Positions 1-8,605 are shown, counted from the first letter of the stretch. The stretch: DNA of 64,000 nt from CAZQQN01 sp964595485 (GCA_964595485.1 CAZQQN010000007.1:1-64000), one strand, 5' to 3'. Notes: generated by a model not told the origin, from the letters alone. A program made the numbers and translations.

Positions 1-117
1 AATTTTTTAGAATGGTTAGGTTATTACCAGGCAACTCATTTGCTTAAATACTAATTGTAAGCAGACAGGCACTTAAAATGTGCTTAAATTTGCACTTTCA
101 TTAAAACCAACAAATGC

Positions 118-1182
118 ATGCAACAATACGGCTCCTTTACTGATATTAGCCATTTTGGGGAATTTGGCTTGATTGAAAGAATCAATAACATGGTGAAAGT
201 TAGGCATCCCTCTACTAAAAAGGGTATAGGGGATGATGCTGCTTTACTTGACTATAAAGACAAAATTACCGTAACTTCCACAGACATGTTCCTTGAAGGC
301 ATTCATTTTGACCTTGTATATACGCCATTGAATCATTTAGGTTATAAAGCGGTGGTGGCTACCATTTCTGACATTCATGCCATGAATGCATTAGCCGAGC
401 AAATTGTGGTTTCCTTTGGTATAAGCCGTAAGTTTTCTGTGGAAATGGTAGATGACCTTTTCAAGGGCGTTCGAGCAGCTTGTGATACTTACGGTATTGA
501 TTTGGTAGGTGGTGATACCTCTTCCAGCCTAAGTGGTTTAACCCTTTCGTTAACAGCTTTTGGGGCAGGGGATGAAAAAACAATGACTTACCGAAATGGC
601 GCTAAAGCAAATGATCTTATTTGTACTACGGGAGACTTAGGAGCCCCTTTCATAGGTTTACAAGTGCTTGAAAGGGAGAAAAAGGTTTTCATGGATAACC
701 CTGATTCCCAACCCAGTTTAGAAGGGTATGATGAGATTCTTGAAAAGCACCTGAAACCCGAAGCAAGAAAGGACATGGTGGAGATGTTGCGGGACAATGA
801 GGCCAGGCCTTCTGCCATGATCGATATATCGGATGGGTTGGCTTCAGATGTATTACACATCTGTCATGATAGTGATTTAGGCTGTCGCCTGTTCGAAAAT
901 AACCTGCCTATCACCAATACTACCTATCACCATGCCATGGAATTTAGTTTGGACCCAACGATATGTGTACTCAATGGGGGAGAGGAATACCAGTTGCTAT
1001 TTACCATTAGCCAGGAAGAATACGACAAGATTAGGGATATCCAGGATATTTCGATTGTGGGGCACATGGCAGAGAAATCAATGGGTCGAAAACTGGTGAC
1101 GCGGTCAAACAACGAATATGAGCTTAAGGCACAGGGCTGGAATGCCTTCGAGGGTGATCAAAATCAGTCGTCTGAGAATTAA
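118..1182 (+). CDS. thiL: Thiamine-monophosphate kinase
   Basis: Phosphorylates thiamine monophosphate to thiamine diphosphate with ATP, the last step of cofactor synthesis, in the cytoplasm. The 354-residue protein has the ThiL signature: GIGDDAA near residue 37, STDMFLEGIHFD at 54-65 (metal and substrate aspartates), SDIHAMNA at 84-91, GGDTSSS at 131-137 and DISDGLASD at 236-244. The length fits the family. An ATG at 114 lies 4 nt upstream in another frame, so 118 is the start. A possible -7 element (TAAATTTG, 85-92) lies just upstream, but I see no well-spaced -33 partner. The gene appears monocistronic; no other thiamine gene is in the window. Confidence 0.95.
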   Translation: MQQYGSFTDISHFGEFGLIERINNMVKVRHPSTKKGIGDDAALLDYKDKITVTSTDMFLEGIHFDLVYTPLNHLGYKAVVATISDIHAMNALAEQIVVSFGISRKFSVEMVDDLFKGVRAACDTYGIDLVGGDTSSSLSGLTLSLTAFGAGDEKTMTYRNGAKANDLICTTGDLGAPFIGLQVLEREKKVFMDNPDSQPSLEGYDEILEKHLKPEARKDMVEMLRDNEARPSAMIDISDGLASDVLHICHDSDLGCRLFENNLPITNTTYHHAMEFSLDPTICVLNGGEEYQLLFTISQEEYDKIRDIQDISIVGHMAEKSMGRKLVTRSNNEYELKAQGWNAFEGDQNQSSEN

Positions 1183-1289
1183 ATTCTCACAAGATGCGAT
1201 TTCCTGCTTTTATTTGAAGGATACTTTTGGCTTTTGACGGGTTTCAATGCATTGGCCCTTTTTGAATAATTTTCAAATTGAAACATAAA

Positions 1290-2015
1290 ATGGGTATGCA
1301 TAGCGGTCTTAAGTGGCATAAACGCCCTTTAATACTGACTACGATTTTTGCTATTGCCATGGCTTTTATTGAGTCGGCTGTGGTGGTATACCTGAGAAAG
1401 CTTTATTATCCAGAGGGGTTTGAATTTCCCTTAGTTGCTATTCCCAATTTAATGGCTTTTACGGAATTAGGTCGGGAATTGGCTACGCTTGTTATGCTTG
1501 TGGTGATTGGCTTAATGATGGGTAAAAACGGTTTACAAAAATTTGCCTATTTCTTGTATAGCTTTGCCGTTTGGGATATTTTCTATTACCTATGGCTCAA
1601 GGTGATAATTGATTGGCCCGCATCACTATTGACCAAGGATATCCTTTTTCTGATTCCCTTACCTTGGACAGGTCCTGTGTTAGTTCCGGTATTAGCCTCT
1701 TTGGCTATGATCTTACTGGCCTTAGTGCTAATCCTGTCAACTGAACGATTGCACAATTTTAAGGTAAAAAGGCAAGAATGGATAGGTTTAATCCTTGGTT
1801 CTACTGCTCTTATTATTGCTTGCATTTGGGACTACTCCAGGTATGTAATCACCAATTATGGCTGGCAACAACTCTATAGCTTTGAGAAAGAGGCTATATT
1901 CATTATGACCCAAAATTTTGTACCCACCAATTTCCCTTGGCCAATTTTTTTGCTAGCAAAAGCAATTATTATATTGGCAATTGCTTCCCTTATTAAAAGA
2001 GGCTTATTGAAATAA
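1290..2015 (+). CDS. Multi-pass membrane protein, unknown function
   Basis: A 241-residue hydrophobic protein with about six likely transmembrane segments. The first (ILTTIFAIAMAFIESAVVVY) is followed by a conserved-looking ESAVVVYLRKLYYPEGF stretch. The reading frame extends to a TTG at 1278, but the ATG at 1290 (or 1296) is the more natural start. I do not recognise an enzymatic motif; it resembles uncharacterised integral membrane proteins. It runs in the same direction as thiL after a 107-nt gap and is followed by a strong terminator, so it could be cotranscribed with thiL or independent. Confidence 0.75.
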   Translation: MGMHSGLKWHKRPLILTTIFAIAMAFIESAVVVYLRKLYYPEGFEFPLVAIPNLMAFTELGRELATLVMLVVIGLMMGKNGLQKFAYFLYSFAVWDIFYYLWLKVIIDWPASLLTKDILFLIPLPWTGPVLVPVLASLAMILLALVLILSTERLHNFKVKRQEWIGLILGSTALIIACIWDYSRYVITNYGWQQLYSFEKEAIFIMTQNFVPTNFPWPIFLLAKAIIILAIASLIKRGLLK

Positions 2016-2082
2016 AAACTAACCAATAATTTTTTCCTAATATTTAAATAGCTATCGATTACTAGTTATTAGCCAAACATAA

Positions 2083-2113
2083 AAAAACCCCTTCAGGTAT
2101 CCGAAGGGGTTTT
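2083..2113. terminator. Bidirectional intrinsic terminator
   Basis: Inverted repeat AACCCCTTC / GAAGGGGTT with an 8-nt loop, an A-run on the left and a T-run on the right. It lies between two convergent genes, the membrane protein ending at 2015 and the lipoprotein ending at 2149, and can serve both. Confidence 0.88.
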
Positions 2114-2148
2114 AAGTTGACAAAAAGTCAATTCGCTTTTTAAGCTAA

Positions 2149-2397
2149 CTACAGTTCGGTTAGCTCGCAAGTAGTTTCAACCGTACCCGCTGGTGTTTCG
2201 CTAGTTGACTCTTGGCCATTGCACCAGTCTTCAGCTTCGCTTTCATCAGAAAACTCATCTTTGGTAGTGGTTGAACCAGAAACGTTCGGACCATCAGTGG
2301 TGCATTCGCATTCGTATTCGGATTCACAGGAACCGAAAGAAAATGCTAAGCCAACAATTAAGGTTGCGATTGAAAGATTAGAAACTAACTTCTTCAT
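2149..2397 (-). CDS. Small cysteine-rich lipoprotein
   Basis: An 82-residue secreted protein. Starting at the ATG at 2397 gives MKKLVSN, a hydrophobic core and the lipobox FGSC, so the mature protein should be lipidated on that cysteine. The mature part is acidic and Ser/Thr-rich with four further cysteines (ECEC, DWC, TTC) that could form two disulfides. The frame extends to a TTG at 2421, which would add residues before a normal signal peptide and is unlikely. A well-formed promoter lies upstream (2434-2466) and a terminator downstream, so it is probably a monocistronic, well-expressed gene. No function can be assigned. Confidence 0.8.
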   Translation of the reverse strand: MKKLVSNLSIATLIVGLAFSFGSCESEYECECTTDGPNVSGSTTTKDEFSDESEAEDWCNGQESTSETPAGTVETTCELTEL

Positions 2398-2433
2398 AAG
2401 GCTGATTTTTTTATTTAACAAAGCAATTCAATG

Positions 2434-2466
2434 CAAATATAAACAGTCTGTGAATATTGAGCAAAA
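2434..2466 (-). promoter_or_regulatory. Bacteroidota-type promoter of the small lipoprotein
   Basis: Read on the minus strand: TTTTG, 20 nt, TATATTTG. This matches the Bacteroidota primary-sigma consensus (TTTG, 19-21 nt, TAnnTTTG). The -7 element ends 36 nt before the ATG at 2397. Confidence 0.65.
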
Positions 2467-2681
2467 GGTGTTATAAAATTTTCGCTTTGCTATTTAGGCA
2501 ATTCATTTTTACTTGTTGAAAGTCAGTTTTTTAAAATCTGATTTCTCATTTTAAGCCAATTTTAAATTTTCAAAAAGGCAATATTACTGCTTGCTATTTC
2601 CCAACCCTTTTAATTTACTGGTTGATTTTTTTAAAACCACTTTTATTTCAACTTTTTAGGTTTTTACCTATTAACCATTGT

Positions 2682-3137
2682 TTATTTGAAAGCTTTTAAG
2701 TTCCTATCCATTTCCCGTTTTTGTTCTTTCTCTTTCAATGCCTGTCGTTTATCATGAGTCTTTTTGCCTTGTGCCAGACATACTTCCACTTTGGCTAATC
2801 CTTTTTGATTAATGTAAAGCTTTTTAGGTACAATAGTCTTCCCTTTCCCCTCTACCTCTGACCTTAATTTTTTCAATTCCTTTTTTTTCAAAAGCAGTTT
2901 TCTGGTCCTCTTGGGCTCGTGGTTGAAAAAGGTTGCCTGCCTGTATTCACTAATGTGTAGATTTTTCATAAGTAATTCCCCACGATGAAAAAAGCAATAA
3001 CTGTCCTGCAAGTTTGCTTTGCCCTCCCTCAATGCTTTGATTTCAGTGCCTGTGAGAACAATTCCTGCTTCAAAGCAATCAAGCAAATGGTATTCAAAAC
3101 TTGCTTTTTTATTGACAATATTGATTTTTTGGCTCAT
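2682..3137 (-). CDS. smpB: SsrA-binding protein SmpB
   Basis: Binds tmRNA and brings it to stalled ribosomes for trans-translation. The 151 residues cover the full family: the oligonucleotide-binding barrel starting INIVNKKASFEYHLLD, the motifs GTEIKALREGKANLQDSY and NLHISEY, and the basic C-terminal tail KKTHDKRQALKEKEQKRE that enters the ribosome. Its ATG overlaps the stop of the upstream thioesterase gene, so the two are probably translated from one mRNA, possibly as the end of the metal transporter transcript. The tmRNA gene itself is not in this window. Confidence 0.96.
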   Translation of the reverse strand: MSQKINIVNKKASFEYHLLDCFEAGIVLTGTEIKALREGKANLQDSYCFFHRGELLMKNLHISEYRQATFFNHEPKRTRKLLLKKKELKKLRSEVEGKGKTIVPKKLYINQKGLAKVEVCLAQGKKTHDKRQALKEKEQKREMDRNLKAFK

Positions 3138-3535
3138 TATTCGGGTTTTAATTCGCTAAAAATGCGGTCTAATTTGGCCTTAGGCAGAATTTTCTGGCTC
3201 TGCTCGCCTCTGGCTATGAGTCGTTTACCAGCAAAGGCCTGATAAGTGCAAATAATGGTATTGTTTTCAATAGTTTTTACGGTAGCAATGAGTTTTACAT
3301 TATCACCAACCACAGCCGGGGCTTGATGATCTACTGATATACTTGTCCCTATCCCTTCTTCGTGTTTTTCTTTCATTTCCAGGACAAAAAGGCGGCAGGC
3401 CCATTCAGCATCCCTGGCAAGTGCAAAGGTAGCATAAACCGGGTGTACTTGGCCGCTACCAAAGGCGGCAGTATCCGCTTCTTTGACGGTCAGTTCATGC
3501 GTTTTTTGATCTCCTGGCTCAAAAAGGTTTTTCAT
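3137..3535 (-). CDS. Hot-dog thioesterase, fluoroacetyl-CoA thioesterase-like
   Basis: Starting at the ATG at 3535 (MKNLFEPGDQKTHEL), the 132-residue protein matches the length and beginning of FlK-like single-domain hot-dog thioesterases. The motif SGQVHPVYATFALARDAEW and the later GIGTSISVDHQAPAVVGD are typical. It probably hydrolyses a small acyl-CoA; the substrate cannot be read from the sequence. The frame stays open to an ATG at 3646 that overlaps the upstream permease stop (ATGA). That longer form would add 37 unusual residues (CIKIGPNPLSLPCYHRKK), which I think are non-native, although the overlap could matter for coupling. Confidence 0.8.
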   Translation of the reverse strand: MKNLFEPGDQKTHELTVKEADTAAFGSGQVHPVYATFALARDAEWACRLFVLEMKEKHEEGIGTSISVDHQAPAVVGDNVKLIATVKTIENNTIICTYQAFAGKRLIARGEQSQKILPKAKLDRIFSELKPE

Positions 3536-3642
3536 TGCGCCTTTATTAGCATTTTTTACAAGGGGTTTTTTTCTATGGTAGCATGGCAAAGATAAAGGGT
3601 TAGGGCCAATTTTGATGCAGATGGTATCTGGGCTTTTATTAT

Positions 3643-4503
3643 TCATTGATGTTTTTCCTGGGTGATTGGCTTAGCCTTGCTCCAAGCAAAAGCAATTATG
3701 AATAATACCCCCCCCATCGTAGCCATTGACCCTGCTATAGAGCCATTGATGGTAAATGCCAGGTAATAGCCGGTAATAGCAGCTAATGTACCAATAATAC
3801 TTCCAGTGATTAACATGGCTTTAAAACTATGGGTTACCAGGTATGCACTTAAAGCAGGAGCAATAAAAAAGGCTAGTACCAAAATGGCCCCAACCGATTC
3901 AAATGCCAATACGGTGGTTAAAGAGACCAAACTCATGAGCAAGTAATGCCAAAAAGTTGTGGAAAGACCTATTGTTTTGGCATATAAAGGATCGAAAGTG
4001 GTTAAATAAAGCCCGCGGAATCCCCATAGCACAATACTGGCTATAAACAAGAAATTGATACCCAAAATCCACACATTCCTGGGGCCGAGGTTTATTCCTG
4101 TATGGGTTACCCATAAATCAAGGGGAACATATGCAATTTCACCGTACAGGACACAATCCTGGTCAAGATCGACTTGGCCTGCCAAAGCTGAGATCAGTAT
4201 AATGCCAGTGGCAAAGAAAAACGTATAGACAATCCCGATGGAGGCATCAGTTTGAAGGCGAAACCGTTCGTGGATAAATTCGATCAGGAAAGTTGTCAAC
4301 ACACCTGTTAAGGTGGCACCTATGAGCATAACAAGTGAAGCCCTTGTTCCAGATAAAAGGAAAGCAATGACGATACCTGGTAAAACCGCATGTGCTATGG
4401 CATCCCCCACCATGGCCATCCTTCTCAATACCAGGAAGCTCCCAAGAAGGCTTCCCGTAATGGCTACCAATGAGCCGGTCAGAATGATCCAAAACGCATC
4501 CAT
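3643..4503 (-). CDS. Metal ABC transporter permease (TroD/ZnuB-type)
   Basis: Inner-membrane permease of the ABC-3 family for manganese, zinc or iron import. The 286 residues contain the family signature LGSFLVLRRMAMVGDAIAHAVLPGI near the N-terminus and multiple hydrophobic segments throughout. The start is taken at the ATG at 4503, which follows the previous gene's stop by one base and begins directly at the first membrane helix; the frame extends to 4590 inside the upstream gene. It pairs with the neighbouring permease-DtxR fusion, the ATPase and the binding protein as a complete importer. Confidence 0.9.
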   Translation of the reverse strand: MDAFWIILTGSLVAITGSLLGSFLVLRRMAMVGDAIAHAVLPGIVIAFLLSGTRASLVMLIGATLTGVLTTFLIEFIHERFRLQTDASIGIVYTFFFATGIILISALAGQVDLDQDCVLYGEIAYVPLDLWVTHTGINLGPRNVWILGINFLFIASIVLWGFRGLYLTTFDPLYAKTIGLSTTFWHYLLMSLVSLTTVLAFESVGAILVLAFFIAPALSAYLVTHSFKAMLITGSIIGTLAAITGYYLAFTINGSIAGSMATMGGVLFIIAFAWSKAKPITQEKHQ

Positions 4504-4504
4504 A

Positions 4505-5815
4505 TCAGGTGTCAGTTTTTTGTTGCGGGATTTTAGTTTGATGTGGATCGCTCTGCGGGTAATCCAATAATTCTTGTAATTTCTTCTCAATTTCAGGGGT
4601 TATGATATGCTCCATAGCTTCAGCGTCTTGGTGCACATGATCATGGGCAATCCTTACATATTCGTTAAGGTAAAGCTCCCATAGCCTGTGTAATCGGACA
4701 ATTCTTGCTCCATATTCATAGCCCTTTTGGGTAAGTTGCCATTTGTTGGATTGCTGAGCGACCAAACCCTTCTTTTTAAGCCGTTTCAGGCCCTTTTCTG
4801 GTTGGTCACTGAAAGAACGAAATTCAGCTAAATCAGCAGCTGTATGAAGCTTAAAGTATTCATCGGCTTGTTCTCCTAATTGGAATAGCGCTTTCAGAAT
4901 ATTCTCTTCCATCATTTTATTTTTTTGACGCCGTTTCTTAACAGCTCTTGCTATAATTCCTTTATTAGGTGCGGTCAAGAAGGAAGTAATGGCTATGGAA
5001 GAAACAAAAACCACAATCCAGGGCCCAGTGGGCATTGCTTGGGCCGAATAAGATATGAATGCACCTCCCAACCCAGAGAATGCACCAAATATTCCCGCCA
5101 AAATCAACATTGTACCAAGCTTATCAGTCCAATGACGGGCAGCGGCCCCAGGTGTGATCAGTAAAGCAGCCATTAAAACTACTCCCACAGCTTGAATACC
5201 TGTCGCAACCGTTAAAACCGTAAGGATGGAAAGCAATAACTCGTAACGCTCCACAGGTATACCTAAAACTTTCGCGTATTCCGGATCAAAAGTGACTAAG
5301 AAAAATTGCTTGTAAAATAAGACTAGAACACTTATGACCATCAGGCTGATAGAAGTAAACAGGACGAGATCCTGGCCAAGTAAGGAAGCAGCCTTTCCAA
5401 ATAAAAATTTATCTAGTCCTGCTTGGTTAGCCATTCCCGAATTCTGAATGACGGTTAAAAGAACGACCCCTAAGCCAAAAAATACAGATAAAACCAAAGC
5501 AATTGCTGAGTCAGGCTTGATACGTGAACGGCTTGTTATGAAATCTATACAAAACGTAGATAACCAGCCCGTAATAATGGCACCCACAAGTAATACCAGG
5601 GGATTTTTTGACTGAAACATAAGGAATGCCAGCGCAATACCAGGTAAAACAGCGTGAGCCATGGCTTCGCCAATCAGTGCCTGCTTTCTCAGTAAAGTAA
5701 AGCAGCCCACAATAGCAGCCGTTAAACTCAGGATCATCGTGCCTGAAACGACATACTTAACATTCGGGTCCTGTCCCGAAAAGAAGTGATAGCATGTTTC
5801 AAGGATATCTTCCAC
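4505..5815 (-). CDS. Metal ABC permease fused to a DtxR-like domain (TroC-type)
   Basis: A 436-residue fusion. Residues 1 to about 285 form an ABC-3 permease (LLRKQALIGEAMAHAVLPGIALAF near the N-terminus, QAVGVVLMAALLITPGAAAR later). From about residue 301 (MMEENILKALFQLGEQADEYF) it continues as a DtxR-family winged helix plus dimerisation helices, with RIVRLHRLWELYL and EAMEHIITPEIEKKL, the latter resembling the metal-site ExxEH of MntR. The C-terminal SH3-like domain of full DtxR proteins is missing. The start codon is GTG at 5815; no suitable ATG exists before the first membrane helix. The domain would lie in the cytoplasm and may sense metal at the transporter rather than act at DNA; that is inference. 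Confidence 0.9.
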   Translation of the reverse strand: MEDILETCYHFFSGQDPNVKYVVSGTMILSLTAAIVGCFTLLRKQALIGEAMAHAVLPGIALAFLMFQSKNPLVLLVGAIITGWLSTFCIDFITSRSRIKPDSAIALVLSVFFGLGVVLLTVIQNSGMANQAGLDKFLFGKAASLLGQDLVLFTSISLMVISVLVLFYKQFFLVTFDPEYAKVLGIPVERYELLLSILTVLTVATGIQAVGVVLMAALLITPGAAARHWTDKLGTMLILAGIFGAFSGLGGAFISYSAQAMPTGPWIVVFVSSIAITSFLTAPNKGIIARAVKKRRQKNKMMEENILKALFQLGEQADEYFKLHTAADLAEFRSFSDQPEKGLKRLKKKGLVAQQSNKWQLTQKGYEYGARIVRLHRLWELYLNEYVRIAHDHVHQDAEAMEHIITPEIEKKLQELLDYPQSDPHQTKIPQQKTDT

Positions 5816-5893
5816 CAGACTTTATCTATTCAATTGCTATTTCAATACTTTGATCAAAGGTTATTAGCCAAGTAATCCTTTTCCATAAACCTT

Positions 5894-6679
5894 TTATTGA
5901 TCCCGTATGGGCATGGCTTCTTTCTTTATTTGATTGGTTATTTTGCTTAAAATATCAAGTTGGCCTCCGTAAGCTGCTTCCAGGTTTTCGCGGGTAAAAA
6001 CGCCAGAAGCTGGCCCAGCTGCTACTAAGCGTTTATTGAGCAGAACGAGCCAATCGAAATAAGTGATAACGGATTGCAGGTCGTGATGAACCACGATAAG
6101 GGTTTTACTTTCCTGCTTCATACCTTTTAGCAATTCAACGATAGCATTTTCAGTAGCAGCATCCACCCCGGCAAAGGGTTCATCCATAATGTATAACTCA
6201 GCCTCCTGCGCAAGGGCCCTTGCCAAAAAAACACGTTGTTGCTGTCCACCTGAAAGCTGTGATATTTGCCTGTTTTTATAACCATTCAAACCGACTTTCT
6301 CAAGGCTCTTCATTGTTACGCGGTGGTCTTCTTTACTGAAACTTTTGAAAAGCCCTCTCTTACCATACCTTCCCATTAAAGCGACATCATAAACACTGGC
6401 CGGGAAATCCCAGTCAATAGACTCTCGTTGGGGTACATAACTGATCTTGTGGCGAACTTTATCGAGTTGCCTGTTAAATAAAGTCACTTGACCAGAATCT
6501 TTTTCGATCAAGTCCATGATAGCCTTTAGCAGTGTAGTTTTGCCTGAGCCATTAGGACCCAGAATGCCTATCATTTCTCCCTGAGGTAGGGTGAAGTCAA
6601 TATCCCAAAGAACAGGTTTATTGTCATAGCTTACCGTTAAATCATGAACTTCTAAAGCATCATTCTTCCCGTGTTGCAT
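5894..6679 (-). CDS. Metal ABC transporter ATP-binding protein (TroB/MntB-type)
   Basis: Cytoplasmic ATPase that powers the metal importer. The 261-residue protein shows Walker A GPNGSGKTT at 41-49, the Q-loop YVPQRESIDWDFP (typical of manganese/zinc importers) near 81, the signature LSGGQQQR at 142-149, Walker B LYIMDEP at 162-168 and the switch histidine in VHHDL. The gene starts 7 nt after the binding-protein gene stops, so they are cotranscribed. The 78-nt gap to the following permease holds no gene. Confidence 0.95.
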   Translation of the reverse strand: MQHGKNDALEVHDLTVSYDNKPVLWDIDFTLPQGEMIGILGPNGSGKTTLLKAIMDLIEKDSGQVTLFNRQLDKVRHKISYVPQRESIDWDFPASVYDVALMGRYGKRGLFKSFSKEDHRVTMKSLEKVGLNGYKNRQISQLSGGQQQRVFLARALAQEAELYIMDEPFAGVDAATENAIVELLKGMKQESKTLIVVHHDLQSVITYFDWLVLLNKRLVAAGPASGVFTRENLEAAYGGQLDILSKITNQIKKEAMPIRDQ

Positions 6680-6686
6680 AAAGTTT

Positions 6687-7625
6687 TTATTTCAAATTAT
6701 TTACTATGGTATTGACATTGTGCCGAACCATCCCGGTATAAGATCCTTCAGGTGTTCCCGGCTGGCCCATGGCATCTGAGTACAACTTGCCACCAATTTT
6801 CACTTTGTGGTCTTTTTCCAGACATCCCTGAATGACTGCTTCTAAATTTTTTCGCGGAACTGAACTCTCAATGAATATCGCTTTGATTTTCTTTTTTACT
6901 ATGTAGTCAACCAAATTTTTGATGTCTTTTAACCCGTATTCAGAGGTGGTTGATATGCCCTGCAAACCTTTAACCTGTATATCATAAGCTTTACCGAAAT
7001 AGCCAAACGCATCATGGGCAGTGATTAATGTTCGCTGGTCTACGGGTATAGTCTTTATTTCCTTAGCAACCCACTGGTGTAATTCGGAAAGTTCTTTCTG
7101 GAAATCCTGGTGGTTGCGCTGATAATAAGAGCGGCTATTACTATCGAAAGATTGAATTTTATTAGCGGTAAGCCCTACTGCTTCCTGCCACAGGGTGATA
7201 TCAAACCAAATGTGCGGGTCGTAAGTGCCACTGAATGCTTTTGTTTCAATTAGCTCTTTTTTGGGTACTCCTTTTGCCATTGGAATAACTGGCTTTTCTT
7301 TCCCAAATTTCTCCAGAATGTCCGTCATTTTACCTTCCAGGTGTAACCCATTGTAAAAAACCATGTCTGCTTGCCTTAATTGTTTGAGATCACCCTGAGT
7401 GGCCTTGTAAAGGTGAGGGTCCACACCAGGCCCCATTAAGGATTTTACTTCTGCTGAATCTTTGACAATGTTTTCTACAGCATCCCGGATCATACCCGTA
7501 GTGGTAACTATTTTAAGGTTATTATCCGCTTTCCCGGTATTTTGGCAACTATTAAAAACTCCGCCTAAAACTGATAATAGTATGAACGAAAAAATTGTAA
7601 ATCTAAGGGAGCACTGGTTAAGCAT
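6687..7625 (-). CDS. Metal ABC transporter substrate-binding lipoprotein (TroA-like)
   Basis: Captures the metal ion outside the inner membrane and delivers it to the permeases. From the ATG at 7625 it has 312 residues with a signal peptide ending in the lipobox FNSC. Likely ligands are the histidines in GVDPHLYKA, DPHIWFD and ITAHDAFGYF and the aspartate in LYSDAMGQPG: a His3-Asp set as in Treponema TroA. PsaA-type manganese proteins have Glu at the third position, and ZnuA-type proteins carry a long His-rich loop that is absent here. Zinc, manganese and iron all remain possible; the DtxR regulator favours manganese or iron. The frame extends to a TTG at 7649, but the ATG fits the signal peptide better. 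Confidence 0.92.
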   Translation of the reverse strand: MLNQCSLRFTIFSFILLSVLGGVFNSCQNTGKADNNLKIVTTTGMIRDAVENIVKDSAEVKSLMGPGVDPHLYKATQGDLKQLRQADMVFYNGLHLEGKMTDILEKFGKEKPVIPMAKGVPKKELIETKAFSGTYDPHIWFDITLWQEAVGLTANKIQSFDSNSRSYYQRNHQDFQKELSELHQWVAKEIKTIPVDQRTLITAHDAFGYFGKAYDIQVKGLQGISTTSEYGLKDIKNLVDYIVKKKIKAIFIESSVPRKNLEAVIQGCLEKDHKVKIGGKLYSDAMGQPGTPEGSYTGMVRHNVNTIVNNLK

Positions 7626-7683
7626 AAGCAGAAGATTCCAAAATGACAAACTTAAAAAGTGTTTTAGTAAATTAAAAAATAAA

Positions 7684-7701
7684 GTTTAGATTACCCTAAA
7701 C
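7684..7701. promoter_or_regulatory. Candidate DtxR-family operator upstream of the metal transporter
   Basis: Inverted repeat GTTTAG, 6 nt, CTAAAC, in the gap between the regulator gene and the transporter genes, 59 nt before the binding-protein ATG. The extended halves still agree at 8 of 11 positions. DtxR-family regulators bind palindromes of about this size and composition. The position suits metal-dependent repression of the importer; binding by this regulator is inferred. The gap also has a direct repeat TTAAAAAGTGTT on each side of the palindrome. Confidence 0.5.
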
Positions 7702-7764
7702 ATTTAACATTAAAAAGTGTTCATTAGCATTCAATCCTTTGATTGATATTAAGAAAAAATGAGC

Positions 7765-8439
7765 TTAGAGTGCTTTAACGTAGAGGTTTCGGCTAACTTC
7801 TTGGGAAACGTTGGTAACCGTTTGGTCATTGATTTGAATAGAGAGAGATTGGTCAAACGCAAACCGGTCCACAACATTTATTTTAGTGCCAAGGCTTAAA
7901 TTGGATGCGTCAAGCAATTGAAGGAACCTGGCATCTGAATTTTTAACCCCGACAATGACACCTTCCTGACCAGGTGAAAAATCTTTAAGCAGCGAGTCGG
8001 TTCTAAAAGCGTAATGCCCTTTTTTATCAGGAATCGGATCTCCATGGGGATCGTATTTAGGGTAGCCTAAAAAATTATCAAGCCTATCTGTAAGGGCATC
8101 GGATTTAATATGTTCAAGCTCTTCGGCTATTTCATGAACTTCATCCCATTCAAAGGTTAATTTCTCAACAAGGAAATACTCCCAGAGTCTGTGTTTCCGG
8201 ATGAGGGCTTTGGCAATTTGATCGCCTTCATCTGTCAATTCAACGCCTTTATACTTTTCATAGTTAATAAGGGATTTTTCAGCAAGACGCTTTAGCATAT
8301 CAGTTACAGACGCAGCAGAAGTATCCTGGTCAGAAGCTATTTGGTTGGTTGTTATATGGTTTGATTCAGGCTTTTTTTCTGTTAATTGGTAAATCGTTTT
8401 AAGGTAATTTTCCTCTGTCTGGGATAAATTGTTACGCAT
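7765..8439 (-). CDS. DtxR/MntR-family metal-dependent transcriptional regulator
   Basis: Metal-activated repressor, probably controlling the importer encoded just downstream. The 224 residues form the complete family: winged helix LSQTEENYLKTIYQL to about residue 70, with the recognition region TSAASVTDMLKRL; the metal-binding and dimerisation part RKHRLWEYFLVEKL and EIAEELEHIKSDALTDRLD; and a C-terminal SH3/FeoA-like domain from about residue 150. The DPHGDPIP motif is typical. It lies upstream of the transporter in the same direction with a 139-nt gap that holds a candidate operator, so it may be transcribed separately or with it. Compare the shorter DtxR-like domain fused to the permease at 4505-5815. 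Confidence 0.93.
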   Translation of the reverse strand: MRNNLSQTEENYLKTIYQLTEKKPESNHITTNQIASDQDTSAASVTDMLKRLAEKSLINYEKYKGVELTDEGDQIAKALIRKHRLWEYFLVEKLTFEWDEVHEIAEELEHIKSDALTDRLDNFLGYPKYDPHGDPIPDKKGHYAFRTDSLLKDFSPGQEGVIVGVKNSDARFLQLLDASNLSLGTKINVVDRFAFDQSLSIQINDQTVTNVSQEVSRNLYVKAL

Positions 8440-8605
8440 ACAATTGATTTTAAAAAAGCTATGTTAAGCGTGCAGTGATCTTTTTGCTTTCATCAATTTC
8501 AACACAAATATACGATTTGGGATTTTTTTAAAGTTTTTTCATGTTTGAATAGTGATTAATAGCAATTAAACGATTGTTTAAGGACTTTAACCAAAATAGT
8601 TAATT

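Noticed and set aside
7711..7725. 15-base word TAAAAAGTGTTCATT that recurs at 58485-58499
   Set aside because: AT-rich word found twice in 64 kb between unrelated genes; no palindrome or constant position relative to a start, so chance is the simplest explanation.
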